This document shows positions 1-5,938 of a DNA stretch of 6,331 nucleotides, piece after piece (position 1 is the first letter of the stretch; every line of letters starts with the position of its first letter). A model generated the notes under the pieces. That model was not told the DNA's origin, did not search any database, and saw nothing but the letters and a program-made list of their open reading frames with translations. A program made the position numbers and the translations under genes. The DNA is from Actinomycetes bacterium (GTDB lineage Bacteria > Actinomycetota > Actinomycetes > Actinomycetales > Actinomycetaceae), in contig JAEZVQ010000163.1 of NCBI GenBank assembly GCA_023420745.1, positions 1 through 6,331 of the forward strand. The letters are read 5' to 3'.

Positions 1-35
1 TAACGGGAGTGGGGGTTCAAGTCCCCCTCCGCGCA
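1..35 (+). tRNA. tRNA-Leu, 3' part only (cut by window start)
   Basis: The T arm is complete: GGGGG at 11-15, the loop TTCAAGT at 16-22 and CCCCC at 23-27. The 3' acceptor strand TCCGCGC (28-34) and the discriminator A (35) follow. The next bases are CAG, so CCA is not encoded and must be added after transcription, as in many Actinomycetota. The first bases, TAACGGG, look like the loop and 3' strand of a long variable-arm hairpin (expected CCCG-TAA-CGGG). A long variable arm means a class II tRNA (Leu or Ser). The GGGGGTTCAAGTCCCCC T arm is typical of bacterial tRNA-Leu. The anticodon lies outside the window, so the isoacceptor is unknown and the identity as Leu is inferred. Confidence 0.85.
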
Positions 36-57
36 CAGCTGTCTTGGACAGTGATGG

Positions 58-87
58 TCGCGATACCGGATCGGTATCGCGATTTTT
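58..87 (+). terminator. Rho-independent terminator after tRNA-Leu
   Basis: A perfect 11-bp stem, TCGCGATACCG (58-68) paired with CGGTATCGCGA (72-82), closes a 3-nt loop and is followed directly by TTTTT (83-87). It sits 22 nt past the tRNA end and should end the tRNA transcript, separating it from the gene at 134. A smaller 6-bp hairpin (93-98 with 104-109) follows without a T run, so I do not call it a second terminator. Confidence 0.88.
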
Positions 88-133
88 CGTATCGGCGGTT
101 CAGCCGCCGGCAGCGTAGTCTTCGCCAGCTAGG

Positions 134-388
134 ATGAGCGACGTGAAGGAAATCTGGCAGTGTTCAGCACGGCAGTGCACGGAGCCCGCCGCGTTTGCCG
201 TGCGGTGGCGAAACCCTGCGATCCATTTCAACCGCGAAAAAACCTGGTTGGCCTGCGTGGGGCACCGCGACTTTCTCGCCGAGTTCGTCGCCTTGCGCGA
301 TTTCCCGTATCGCGTGCTCACCATGGATGAACTCGAGCGCGAAGACGCTGCGCACGAAGATACTGAATCCGAAGAGTCTGCGCGCTAG
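134..388 (+). CDS. Small Cys/His-rich actinobacterial protein of unknown function
   Basis: This 84-residue protein belongs, as far as I recognise it, to a short actinobacterial family of unknown function whose members share a WxNP...REKxWLAC pattern. Homologues are sometimes labelled acetone carboxylase in databases, a name that nothing in this protein supports. Visible features are C10 and C15, the block RWRNPAIHFNREKTWLAC (24-41), H31, C41 and H44. The C-x4-C ... C-x2-H arrangement could bind a metal such as zinc, which is inference. The tail from residue 66 is strongly acidic and probably disordered. The ATG at 134 keeps the whole conserved block. The sequence before it (AGCTAGG) is at best a weak ribosome binding site. 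Its TAG stop overlaps the stop of the convergent mgtC gene. It has no signal peptide or membrane segment, so it is probably cytoplasmic. Confidence 0.78.
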   Translation: MSDVKEIWQCSARQCTEPAAFAVRWRNPAIHFNREKTWLACVGHRDFLAEFVALRDFPYRVLTMDELEREDAAHEDTESEESAR

Positions 389-1095
389 TCGAGCACGCTG
401 GGGTGGACGAGGTCAACAGCGCAGACGCCGTCGATATTTTCGATGGCGCGTGCCAGCTCGTCTTGCGGGTAGGGGCCGTCGAAACGCATGACCACGCGCA
501 CCCCGTCGCCTTCCTCGAGTGAAACTTTCTCGGTCGAGTTGACCGTGGCACGGTAGCCCATTTGCGAGGCAGTGACGATAATGTGACGCATCACGCCACG
601 CCCCTGGAGATACTGCACCACGGTGCGATCGTTGCGGTGGGTGGCGGGGATGCGATTCGCCAGCGGGCCGATGGCGAAAACGGCGACGTAGTGCAGGGCG
701 AGGGTGAGTGTGGCGAGCCCAACCATTGACGCGCCGCACGCCATGCCGATGGCTGCGGAGAGCCAGATCGTCGCCGCGGTGGTCAATCCGCGCACCGTGT
801 CGTTGTTGACGAAGATCACGCCGGCACCGAGAAAACCGATACCGGAAACGATCTGAGCGGCGATTCGTGACGGGTCGAGCGTCACAGTGTCAGTCAGTGC
901 CGGGGCGAAACCGTAGGCGGAAACCAGCGTGAACACGCAGGCGCCAACACCGACGAGGACGTGGGTTTTCACGCCAGCATCCTTTTGGTGGAAATGCCGT
1001 TCAACACCGAGGAGCGAACACAACACGAAGGCTGCACACACCCCGATCACCTGCTGTCCGAGGTGCGCGGACGTCAACCCGAGAGAATCGATCAT
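385..1095 (-). CDS. mgtC: MgtC/SapB family membrane protein
   Basis: This 236-residue inner-membrane protein has the hallmarks of the MgtC/SapB family. A first hydrophobic helix (about 13-30) leads into GVERHFHQKDAGVKTHVLV (30-48), which matches the family signature G-x-E-R ... K-x-A-G-x-x-T-H. Further membrane segments lie at about 46-63, 78-97, 104-123 and 124-146, with the conserved RIAAQIVSGIGFLGAGVIF (77-95) and VRGLTTAATIW (101-111). Residues about 157-236 form a soluble C-terminal domain like the ACT-type regulatory domain of longer MgtC proteins. In pathogens MgtC supports survival in low magnesium and inside macrophages, acting on the F-type ATP synthase or phosphate and magnesium balance. 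The role here is not shown. The ATG at 1095 has no ribosome binding site but a TANNNT hexamer 6 nt upstream, suggesting a leaderless mRNA. The gene is divergent from the operon at 1229 and convergent with the 84-residue gene. The symbol names the family only. Confidence 0.9.
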   Translation of the reverse strand: MIDSLGLTSAHLGQQVIGVCAAFVLCSLLGVERHFHQKDAGVKTHVLVGVGACVFTLVSAYGFAPALTDTVTLDPSRIAAQIVSGIGFLGAGVIFVNNDTVRGLTTAATIWLSAAIGMACGASMVGLATLTLALHYVAVFAIGPLANRIPATHRNDRTVVQYLQGRGVMRHIIVTASQMGYRATVNSTEKVSLEEGDGVRVVMRFDGPYPQDELARAIENIDGVCAVDLVHPSVLD

Positions 1096-1101
1096 GGTCG
1101 A

Positions 1102-1107
1102 ACGCTA
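1102..1107 (-). promoter_or_regulatory. Candidate -10 hexamer of mgtC (leaderless)
   Basis: Read on the minus strand this is TAGCGT, which fits the actinobacterial -10 form TANNNT. It is followed by 6 nt (TCGACC) and then the ATG of mgtC. That spacing puts the expected transcription start on or next to the A of the ATG. I see no convincing -35 box. The call rests on motif and spacing only. Confidence 0.4.
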
Positions 1108-1216
1108 CCGGATTGTCGGGGCAACGGTGGTGATCTCGCCCGGTTGTCGGCAGATCAGCGGTGTCGCTGCGTGCCGGGTCGGCGCCTCGAACGCGCACCG
1201 GTCAGTGATTGGCGAC

Positions 1217-1222
1217 TACAGT
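1217..1222 (+). promoter_or_regulatory. Candidate -10 hexamer of the frnE-like operon (leaderless)
   Basis: TACAGT fits TANNNT and is followed by exactly 6 nt (GAAACC) before the ATG at 1229, the same geometry as the divergent mgtC promoter. No purine-rich ribosome binding site precedes this ATG. The first operon gene is therefore probably translated from a leaderless transcript, while the two downstream genes have strong GAAGGA sites. No clear -35 box is visible. Confidence 0.45.
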
Positions 1223-1228
1223 GAAACC

Positions 1229-1912
1229 ATGCATATCGACATCTGGTCTGACGTCGCGTGCCCGTGGTGCTACCTCGGCGTGCGTCACCTGCGCCAAGCG
1301 TTGCGCGAGTTCCCGCACCGAGACGACGTCACCGTGCGTCTGCACGCCTACCTCCTTCAGCCCGACCTCGACGGCGCTGATCCTCGCAGTGAAGCCGACT
1401 ATCTCGCAGACACGAAGAATATGGCGCGAGCTGACGTCGATGCGGCGCTGGAGTCGTTGAGCGTACTGGGTCAGAAAGAAGGCATCGCGTTTCGCTGGGA
1501 TGAGGTAGTGGTCGCGTCGACCACGAATGCGCATCGGCTGATCGCATTGGCGCGCGAATACGACATCGAGGGCGATACCACGACCGGTGGTGACACGTTG
1601 GAGATGCGCGTTCACGAGGCGCTCCAGCGTGCGCGTTTCGAGGTCGGCGTCAATCTCGCGGATGTCGAGTCGTTGATTCGTATCGGTGAGGAATACGGGA
1701 TGGACGGTCACCGCCTGCTCGCCACTTTCGAAGATCAAGACAGCGCATCCGCGGTATTTTCTGACTTCCAAATTGGCGTGCAGATCGGCGTCAATGCGGT
1801 TCCGGTGTTCCTCTTCGACAATCGTTTCGTCGTCGAAGGCGCCCAGCCAACCGCCGCCTTTGCCCATATCCTGCGCACCGCGTGGGCTGAAACTACGAAG
1901 GACAGTGAATGA
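1229..1912 (+). CDS. DsbA-family thiol oxidoreductase (FrnE-like)
   Basis: This 227-residue protein has a thioredoxin fold of the FrnE/DsbA type. It begins MHIDIWSDVACPWCYLGVRHL, with the redox-active motif C11-P-W-C14 directly after the first beta strand, as in FrnE-like proteins. A helical insertion follows (about 50-140). The C-terminal part has the family's cis-proline region, NAVPVFLFDNRFVVEGAQP, where P192 would face the active site. There is no signal peptide, so it should act in the cytoplasm, where FrnE relatives catalyse thiol-disulfide exchange and are linked to oxidative stress in Deinococcus. The frame stays open upstream to 929, but the conserved N-terminus begins at 1229, the upstream part lies over mgtC, and a promoter-like TACAGT sits 6 nt before this ATG. 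Its TGA overlaps the next gene's ATG (ATGA), so it leads a three-gene operon. Partner proteins are unknown. Confidence 0.9.
   Translation: MHIDIWSDVACPWCYLGVRHLRQALREFPHRDDVTVRLHAYLLQPDLDGADPRSEADYLADTKNMARADVDAALESLSVLGQKEGIAFRWDEVVVASTTNAHRLIALAREYDIEGDTTTGGDTLEMRVHEALQRARFEVGVNLADVESLIRIGEEYGMDGHRLLATFEDQDSASAVFSDFQIGVQIGVNAVPVFLFDNRFVVEGAQPTAAFAHILRTAWAETTKDSE
1897..1902 (+). promoter_or_regulatory. Strong ribosome binding site of the GNAT-pyrophosphohydrolase gene
   Basis: GAAGGA lies 6 nt before the ATG at 1909, inside the last codons of the frnE-like gene. With the ATGA stop-start overlap it fixes this start and points to coupled translation. Confidence 0.7.
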
Positions 1913-3069
1913 GTACGAATCCTCCAACTCAACACGTCACCGACGCGGGCACGCGGGTGACACTGCGCCTGCTCGACGACACTGACCTCGATGTATTTCA
2001 CGCGATGCTTGCCCAGGATGACAATCGCGAGTGGACGACCGCACCCGTTGATGCGACGCGCGAGGAGTGCCTCGACATTATCCGCAACACGCGCCACGTT
2101 CACCCTCCTGAAATAACGTGGGGAATTGAGGTTGAGGATGAAGGGCTCGCCGGTATTGTTCTCCTCACGGGTTATCGCACCAATGATCGATCGGTGCGGC
2201 TTGCCTACTGGGTGGGGCGCGATTTCCACGGGCGCGGCATTGCCGGCGCGGCATGTCGGCAGGCGGTCGAGCACGCCTGGGAGGATCCACGCATTGATAC
2301 CGTGCGCTGGGATGCGCGAGTAGGTAACGAAGCATCGTGGCGCGTGGTTCGCCGCCTCGGATTCGTATTCACCGGTTTGCAGCGTGCCACGCCGTTTCGC
2401 GATGGTGTCACCGACGTGTGGATGGCGAGCCTGCGCCGCGGGGAGCCGATGGAACCGGTCAGCGATGTTGACGAACCGTGGCGCGTGACCCGCGCTTTAG
2501 CTCCTTATCTTCTTGATTCTTCGTTAGCGCGTCTGAGCGAGCATCCTGCGAAACGTTCGGCAGGGGATAGTGGGGGAGTGCGCCCCTATGACCCGCGGAT
2601 TCCAGCGATGCTGGTGCGCCAGTTCCACGAGCTCTACCAGATGCCGATTGCCCACACCGATGTGCCACGCACCGATTTTGATCGCATCCACATGAGGATG
2701 TCGTTGATTGCGGAAGAATTCGCTGAGCTGACCGGTGCTCTTTACGGTAGTGAAGCGCGTGCCGCCATCGAAGCAGCGGCGGCGCGAGCACGTGACCTCG
2801 ACGACCAGACGCGCGACACCGTCGAAGTGGCGGATGCACTGGCTGACCTGGTGTACGTGATCTACGGGATGGCAATCGAGTGCGGGATTGACCTCGACCG
2901 GGTTCTCGACGAGGTACAGGCGTCGAACCTGTCAAAACTTGGCGCCGACGGGAAACCGATTCTGCGCGAGGACGGAAAGATCCTCAAAGGCCCGGGGTTC
3001 TTCCCACCCGACGTGGCGGGAACACTTGGACTTGGCGGCACTGATACCGACACTGACGAAGGACGATGA
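1909..3069 (+). CDS. Bifunctional GNAT acetyltransferase / all-alpha NTP pyrophosphohydrolase
   Basis: This 386-residue protein joins two enzyme domains. Residues about 16-176 form a RimJ/RimL-type GNAT N-acetyltransferase: an opening VTLRLLDDTDLD, the acetyl-CoA loop around FHGRGIA (106-112), and NEASWRVVRRLGF (140-152). Residues about 225-370 resemble the MazG/HisE/DR2231 group of NTP pyrophosphohydrolases, which hydrolyse (d)NTPs to NMP and pyrophosphate. Here EE-x-x-E (E269, E270, E273) and E306-x-x-D309, followed by D313, would bind magnesium. ALADLVYVIYG (310-320) and the tail SNLSKLGADGKPILREDGK (339-357) with GPGFFPP are typical of the DR2231-like branch. Residues about 180-225 are a linker with unusual codons. 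The gene overlaps the frnE-like gene by ATGA and has a GAAGGA site. The GNAT substrate (a protein N-terminus, an antibiotic or a small molecule) and the preferred nucleotide cannot be read from sequence. A nucleotide-pool clean-up role is inference. Confidence 0.88.
   Translation: MSTNPPTQHVTDAGTRVTLRLLDDTDLDVFHAMLAQDDNREWTTAPVDATREECLDIIRNTRHVHPPEITWGIEVEDEGLAGIVLLTGYRTNDRSVRLAYWVGRDFHGRGIAGAACRQAVEHAWEDPRIDTVRWDARVGNEASWRVVRRLGFVFTGLQRATPFRDGVTDVWMASLRRGEPMEPVSDVDEPWRVTRALAPYLLDSSLARLSEHPAKRSAGDSGGVRPYDPRIPAMLVRQFHELYQMPIAHTDVPRTDFDRIHMRMSLIAEEFAELTGALYGSEARAAIEAAAARARDLDDQTRDTVEVADALADLVYVIYGMAIECGIDLDRVLDEVQASNLSKLGADGKPILREDGKILKGPGFFPPDVAGTLGLGGTDTDTDEGR
3058..3063 (+). promoter_or_regulatory. 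Ribosome binding site deciding the M3 peptidase start
   Basis: GAAGGA lies 2 nt before the ATG at 3066 but 8 nt before the ATG at 3072. The second spacing is normal and the first is too short for good initiation. I therefore prefer 3072, although 3066 would give the ATGA overlap seen at the previous gene junction. Confidence 0.6.
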
Positions 3070-3071
3070 CG

Positions 3072-5024
3072 ATGACTACGACCATTGATGCGATGATTCC
3101 CGATTTCTCGCTTCTCACTCCGAGTGCGTGCGAGGAACGTGCCCGCGACGCGATCGACCGATTCACCCACGAGCTGAATGAGCTGGTCGACACCGCAGCG
3201 ACGATGACGGGACGCGAGGTGCTGCGTCGTCTCGACGACATTCATCGCGAGTTTGACTGGGCGCTTAACCCGGTTTTCACGTTGATTTCCGCGGTTGGTG
3301 GTGCCGAGTTTGACGCGGTGCGAGATGCGCTCAACGAACCGTTGACGCAAGCCACCACGCAGTTCTACACCAATGAAGGGCTGTATCGTGTCCTCGACGC
3401 GATTGACCGTGACACGTTGAGCAGTGAGGAACGCCACGCGCTCACGACATTGCTGCGCGACTTTATGCTGCGCGGTGTGGCGCTCGACGCGGACGGGCGC
3501 GAGACGCTCAATGCGCTCAATGTCGAGATCGGGACGCTGACAAATCAGTATCAGCAGCGGGTGTCGACTCAGCTGGCCACCCCCGTGGTGGTTGGTGGTC
3601 GCGAATATTCGCTCAATAACTTCACTAACCAGCTTGCCCTCACGCAGATTGACGATCCGACGCTGCGCGCTGAGCTACTGGATCAGTCGATGCGACGCGG
3701 GTGGGGTGACGATGAGGCGACAGATACGCGCGCGCTCATTCACGACATTGTTGCCGCATCGACCCGGCGGGCTCGACTGCTCGGATTTCCCACTCACGCC
3801 CACCTCGTCAACGCGTCGGAAACTGCGCCGAGCGTCGACGCTGCACGTCAGCTGCTGTCCGACGTGGCCGCGGTGGCGGCGACACGCGTCGATGAGGAAG
3901 CACAGACGTACCAGCAGATGGCGCAGCGTGACGGGATTAACGAGCTGCGAGCCAGTGACTGGCTGTACTACGAGGAGCAGCGTCGAGGCAGTGAGCTTGG
4001 CGTGTCAGCCCAGGCGTTGGCTCCATACCTGGAGTTGTGGTCGGTGGTGGAGCGCGGCGTATTCGCAGCGGCGAAGCAGCTGTATGGCATCGAGATGACG
4101 CGGCGCGAGGATCTTCACGGGTGGGATCCATCATGTCGCGTGTACGAGGTGCACACCGAGGATGGTAAGAGCCTCGGGCTGTTCATCACTGACTATTTCA
4201 CGCGCGACGGCAAGTCGGGTGGCGCCTGGATGATGCCGCTGGTGTCGGCGTGTGCGGCGACCGACGGGCAGTCGATCATTATCAACTGCGCGAACTTTGA
4301 ACCCGCCCAGGAAGGGCAGCCGAAGCTGCTGGTGTGGGATGAGGTGATTACCCTCTTCCACGAGTTCGGCCATGCCCTCCACGGTTTTCTCTCCACCACG
4401 GAACTTGCGATGACGTCGGGCACGAATGTGGCACGCGACTTTGTGGAACTGCCGAGCCAGCTCAACGAAATGTGGGCATACCACCCGGCGGTTATCGCCT
4501 CCTACGCGCGCCACGTGGAGACCGGGGAGCCGATGCCGGAGCAGATGCGCGAGCGGCTGGAACAGTCGCGCACTTTCGGGGAGGCGCACGCGACCCTCGA
4601 GTATTGCGGTGCGGCGCTGCTCGACCACCTGTGGTACGCGGAGCCGGATACGGCAGCGCAGATGAGTGTGGAAGAGTTCGAGCGCTACGCCCTCGAAGTC
4701 GGTCAGGTGGCGCACCCGCTGGTGCCACCACGCTACCGTTCAACCTATTTCCCGCACTCGTTTACGCCGGGGTACTCCGCAGCGTACTACTCCTACTTGT
4801 GGGCGGAGACTCTGGTCGGCGAGGTCGAACAGTGGTTGCGCACCGAGGGCGCGAAAGATGGTGACGGCGGGTACAACCGTGAGGCTGGGCGTGCGGTGTG
4901 CGACCAGATTCTGTCGCGTGGGAACTCGCGTGACCCGCACGAGAGTTTCCTCGCACTGGTCGGTCACGAGGCGAGCGCCGAGGCGGTGTTGCGCCGACGC
5001 GGGCTCGACCGTGCTTTCGACTGA
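3072..5024 (+). CDS. dcp: M3 family zinc metallopeptidase, Dcp-type peptidyl-dipeptidase
   Basis: This 650-residue enzyme resembles peptidyl-dipeptidase Dcp (MEROPS M3A), which removes dipeptides from the C-terminus of short peptides in the cytoplasm. Numbered from 3072, the zinc site is H430-E-F-G-H434 within LFHEFGHALHGFLS, with E431 as catalytic base and E459 (in FVELPSQLNE) as third ligand. The 29-residue gap matches Dcp as I recall it. LHG after the motif, SGTNVARDFVELPSQ, and the C-terminal PPRYRSTYFPHSF and YYSYLWAE blocks (about 550-582) are closer to Dcp than to oligopeptidase A. Length is slightly short of E. coli Dcp (about 680). No signal peptide is seen. It is the last gene of the three-gene operon; the upstream ATG at 3066 (2 residues more) is possible but poorly spaced from GAAGGA. 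A role in peptide recycling is known for the family. A link to the upstream enzymes is inference. Confidence 0.93.
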   Translation: MTTTIDAMIPDFSLLTPSACEERARDAIDRFTHELNELVDTAATMTGREVLRRLDDIHREFDWALNPVFTLISAVGGAEFDAVRDALNEPLTQATTQFYTNEGLYRVLDAIDRDTLSSEERHALTTLLRDFMLRGVALDADGRETLNALNVEIGTLTNQYQQRVSTQLATPVVVGGREYSLNNFTNQLALTQIDDPTLRAELLDQSMRRGWGDDEATDTRALIHDIVAASTRRARLLGFPTHAHLVNASETAPSVDAARQLLSDVAAVAATRVDEEAQTYQQMAQRDGINELRASDWLYYEEQRRGSELGVSAQALAPYLELWSVVERGVFAAAKQLYGIEMTRREDLHGWDPSCRVYEVHTEDGKSLGLFITDYFTRDGKSGGAWMMPLVSACAATDGQSIIINCANFEPAQEGQPKLLVWDEVITLFHEFGHALHGFLSTTELAMTSGTNVARDFVELPSQLNEMWAYHPAVIASYARHVETGEPMPEQMRERLEQSRTFGEAHATLEYCGAALLDHLWYAEPDTAAQMSVEEFERYALEVGQVAHPLVPPRYRSTYFPHSFTPGYSAAYYSYLWAETLVGEVEQWLRTEGAKDGDGGYNREAGRAVCDQILSRGNSRDPHESFLALVGHEASAEAVLRRRGLDRAFD

Positions 5025-5070
5025 TCCTTCAACTGAGCCTGATCTCGGGGTCGTCGCGTCGCGCGGGGCG

Positions 5071-5109
5071 GCACTACCGTAGCGTCTTGTGGCGCTATTG
5101 CAGTGCTTT
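5071..5109 (+). terminator. Possible terminator of the operon (imperfect hairpin)
   Basis: GCACT (5071-5075) pairs with AGTGC (5102-5106) and TAGCG (5080-5084) with CGCTA (5093-5097). One C-G and one G-U pair lie between these blocks, giving about 12 pairs with two mismatches and an 8-nt loop. Only TTT follows on the plus strand. It lies 46 nt after the peptidase stop and overlaps the 3' end of the convergent GNAT gene, including its stop codon, so it might serve both directions. The weak T run makes termination uncertain. Confidence 0.4.
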
Positions 5110-5619
5110 CTCGTAGGCGACGCGACTTCCCCGTGAGCCGAGTGTGATGTGGCCGCACTGGCGGAAACCTGCGTGATCGAGCACTCGCCGCATCGGCTGA
5201 TTGGCTTCGTGAGTATCGGCTCGCATGACCGCGACCTGCGCGTCGCGGGCGACCCTTTCTGCTTCCGCGAGGAGCAGTTTCGCGAGTCCTCGACCGCGCT
5301 GCTCGGGATGGACGGCAACTCGGTGGACGGTGGCGTAGGCACCCGGATAGTTCCACTGACCGCGTTCAATGGTGTCGTAGGCGGGTTCTTCATCGAAGGA
5401 GACCACCTGAGTGGCAAGGACGCGGTTGTCGTGATCGACGAGCACGTAGGACACGCCCCGTGCAATATCGCTGGCGATGAGTTCCTCGCTCGGATACCCT
5501 TCGCTCCACTGAGTGAACCCGAGTTCGCTCATTGTCTGACGGGCGAGCCCAATAATCGCCATCACATCGGGCAAGTCAGCTTCGGTCGTTTTTCGCATGA
5601 CAACAGGTGATGAGGTCAT
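5095..5619 (-). CDS. GNAT family N-acetyltransferase (stand-alone)
   Basis: This 174-residue single-domain acetyltransferase has motif A of the GNAT fold, VHRVAVHPEQRGRGLAKLLL (98-117), in which R108-G-R-G-L-A113 is the acetyl-CoA pyrophosphate loop. The C-terminal ANQPMRRVLDHAGF (139-152) is the usual N-x-x-M/A-x-x-L-x-x-x-GF block. The N-terminus (VVMRKTTEADLPDVMAII) matches strand 1 and helix 1. The frame is open to an ATG at 5661, but the ATG at 5619 is preferred: it starts just before the fold and has AGGAG 10 nt upstream. A GTG at 5625 is a less likely alternative. It is unrelated in detail to the GNAT domain in the bifunctional protein, so it is not a recent duplicate. It converges on the M3 peptidase gene, with 70 nt between stops. 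The substrate is unknown. The role may be acetylation of a small molecule or a protein. Confidence 0.87.
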   Translation of the reverse strand: MTSSPVVMRKTTEADLPDVMAIIGLARQTMSELGFTQWSEGYPSEELIASDIARGVSYVLVDHDNRVLATQVVSFDEEPAYDTIERGQWNYPGAYATVHRVAVHPEQRGRGLAKLLLAEAERVARDAQVAVMRADTHEANQPMRRVLDHAGFRQCGHITLGSRGSRVAYEKALQ

Positions 5620-5802
5620 CGGCACTTCACTCCTGCTTCTCGACAGAGTATGTACACGCATCCGAGATCATTAGAACACCTCGGGTAATCTTACGCGTCG
5701 ATATACACGGGATTTCCTCGATTGGGGCGGGTGAGAAGGTATCGTGGCAACGTAATCCGAGCGAAATGGCTCACGTAGGTCATGGAAATTTCTCTAAAAA
5801 TA

Positions 5803-5820
5803 CTGCGCACGTGTGTGCAG
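5803..5820. repeat. 18-bp imperfect palindrome upstream of mod
   Basis: CTGCGCACGTGTGTGCAG is a dyad in which 7 of 9 symmetric positions are Watson-Crick, one is a G-T pair, and the central pair is G-T. It lies about 120 nt before the mod start, just after an A-rich stretch. The size and symmetry suit a dimeric regulator's operator, but no regulator gene is visible. Confidence 0.35.
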
Positions 5821-5857
5821 AGTTCAACTAAAATCGAGACGAATTGTTTGTCGGCAA

Positions 5858-5872
5858 TCTCAAATGTTGAGA
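5858..5872. repeat. 15-bp interrupted palindrome upstream of mod
   Basis: TCTCAA-ATG-TTGAGA is a perfect 6-bp inverted repeat with a 3-nt spacer, 66 nt before the mod ATG. There is no T run, so it is not a terminator. An operator or a small RNA hairpin is possible. This is a structural observation only. Confidence 0.35.
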
Positions 5873-5938
5873 ACGAAGACAACCCTAAGGGCATAAGGTT
5901 CCCTCTGGTTTGCTTCCTATACAACGATGGAGTAATCA

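Larger units (their letters stand above)
5620..5938. other. Intergenic region between GNAT and truncated mod genes
   Basis: I see no convincing gene in these 319 bases. Short frames here lack family resemblance and good starts. The GNAT ribosome binding site (AGGAG on the minus strand, 5630-5634) and a possible minus-strand -10 (TACTCT, 5645-5650) lie at the left end. The right half is clearly richer in A/T than the flanking genes and holds two dyads, described separately. GGAG at 5929-5932, 6 nt before the ATG at 5939, is the mod ribosome binding site. TAAGGT at 5894-5899 fits TANNNT and could be the mod -10, but no properly spaced -35 is evident. Confidence 0.55.

Noticed and set aside
93..109. 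Second GC hairpin (CGGCGG-TTCAG-CCGCCG) after the tRNA terminator
   Set aside because: It is not followed by a T run. The terminator at 58-87 already explains transcript ending.
1156..1169. CAGCG-GTGT-CGCTG hairpin in the divergent spacer
   Set aside because: A 5-bp stem in GC-rich DNA is expected by chance and it is not placed like a known regulatory element.
929..1228. Upstream extension of the frnE-like frame to 929
   Set aside because: It would add 100 residues without family resemblance and overlap mgtC. The conserved N-terminus and the promoter-like hexamer fit the ATG at 1229.
1202..1927. Long minus-strand open frame opposite the frnE-like gene (241 codons)
   Set aside because: The plus-strand frame carries a clear FrnE-like protein with CPWC and cis-Pro. 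The minus frame has no recognisable family and is an antisense shadow typical of high-GC DNA.
4131..4715. Minus-strand open frame of 194 codons inside the M3 peptidase gene
   Set aside because: It lies opposite the HEFGH zinc-site region, which is strongly conserved on the plus strand, so it is a shadow.
5149..5610. Plus-strand open frame of 153 codons opposite the stand-alone GNAT gene
   Set aside because: The minus strand has well-conserved GNAT motifs. The plus frame shows no known pattern.
5620..5661. Extended start of the stand-alone GNAT at 5661
   Set aside because: The extra 14 residues are outside the fold and lack a ribosome binding site. AGGAG precedes the ATG at 5619.
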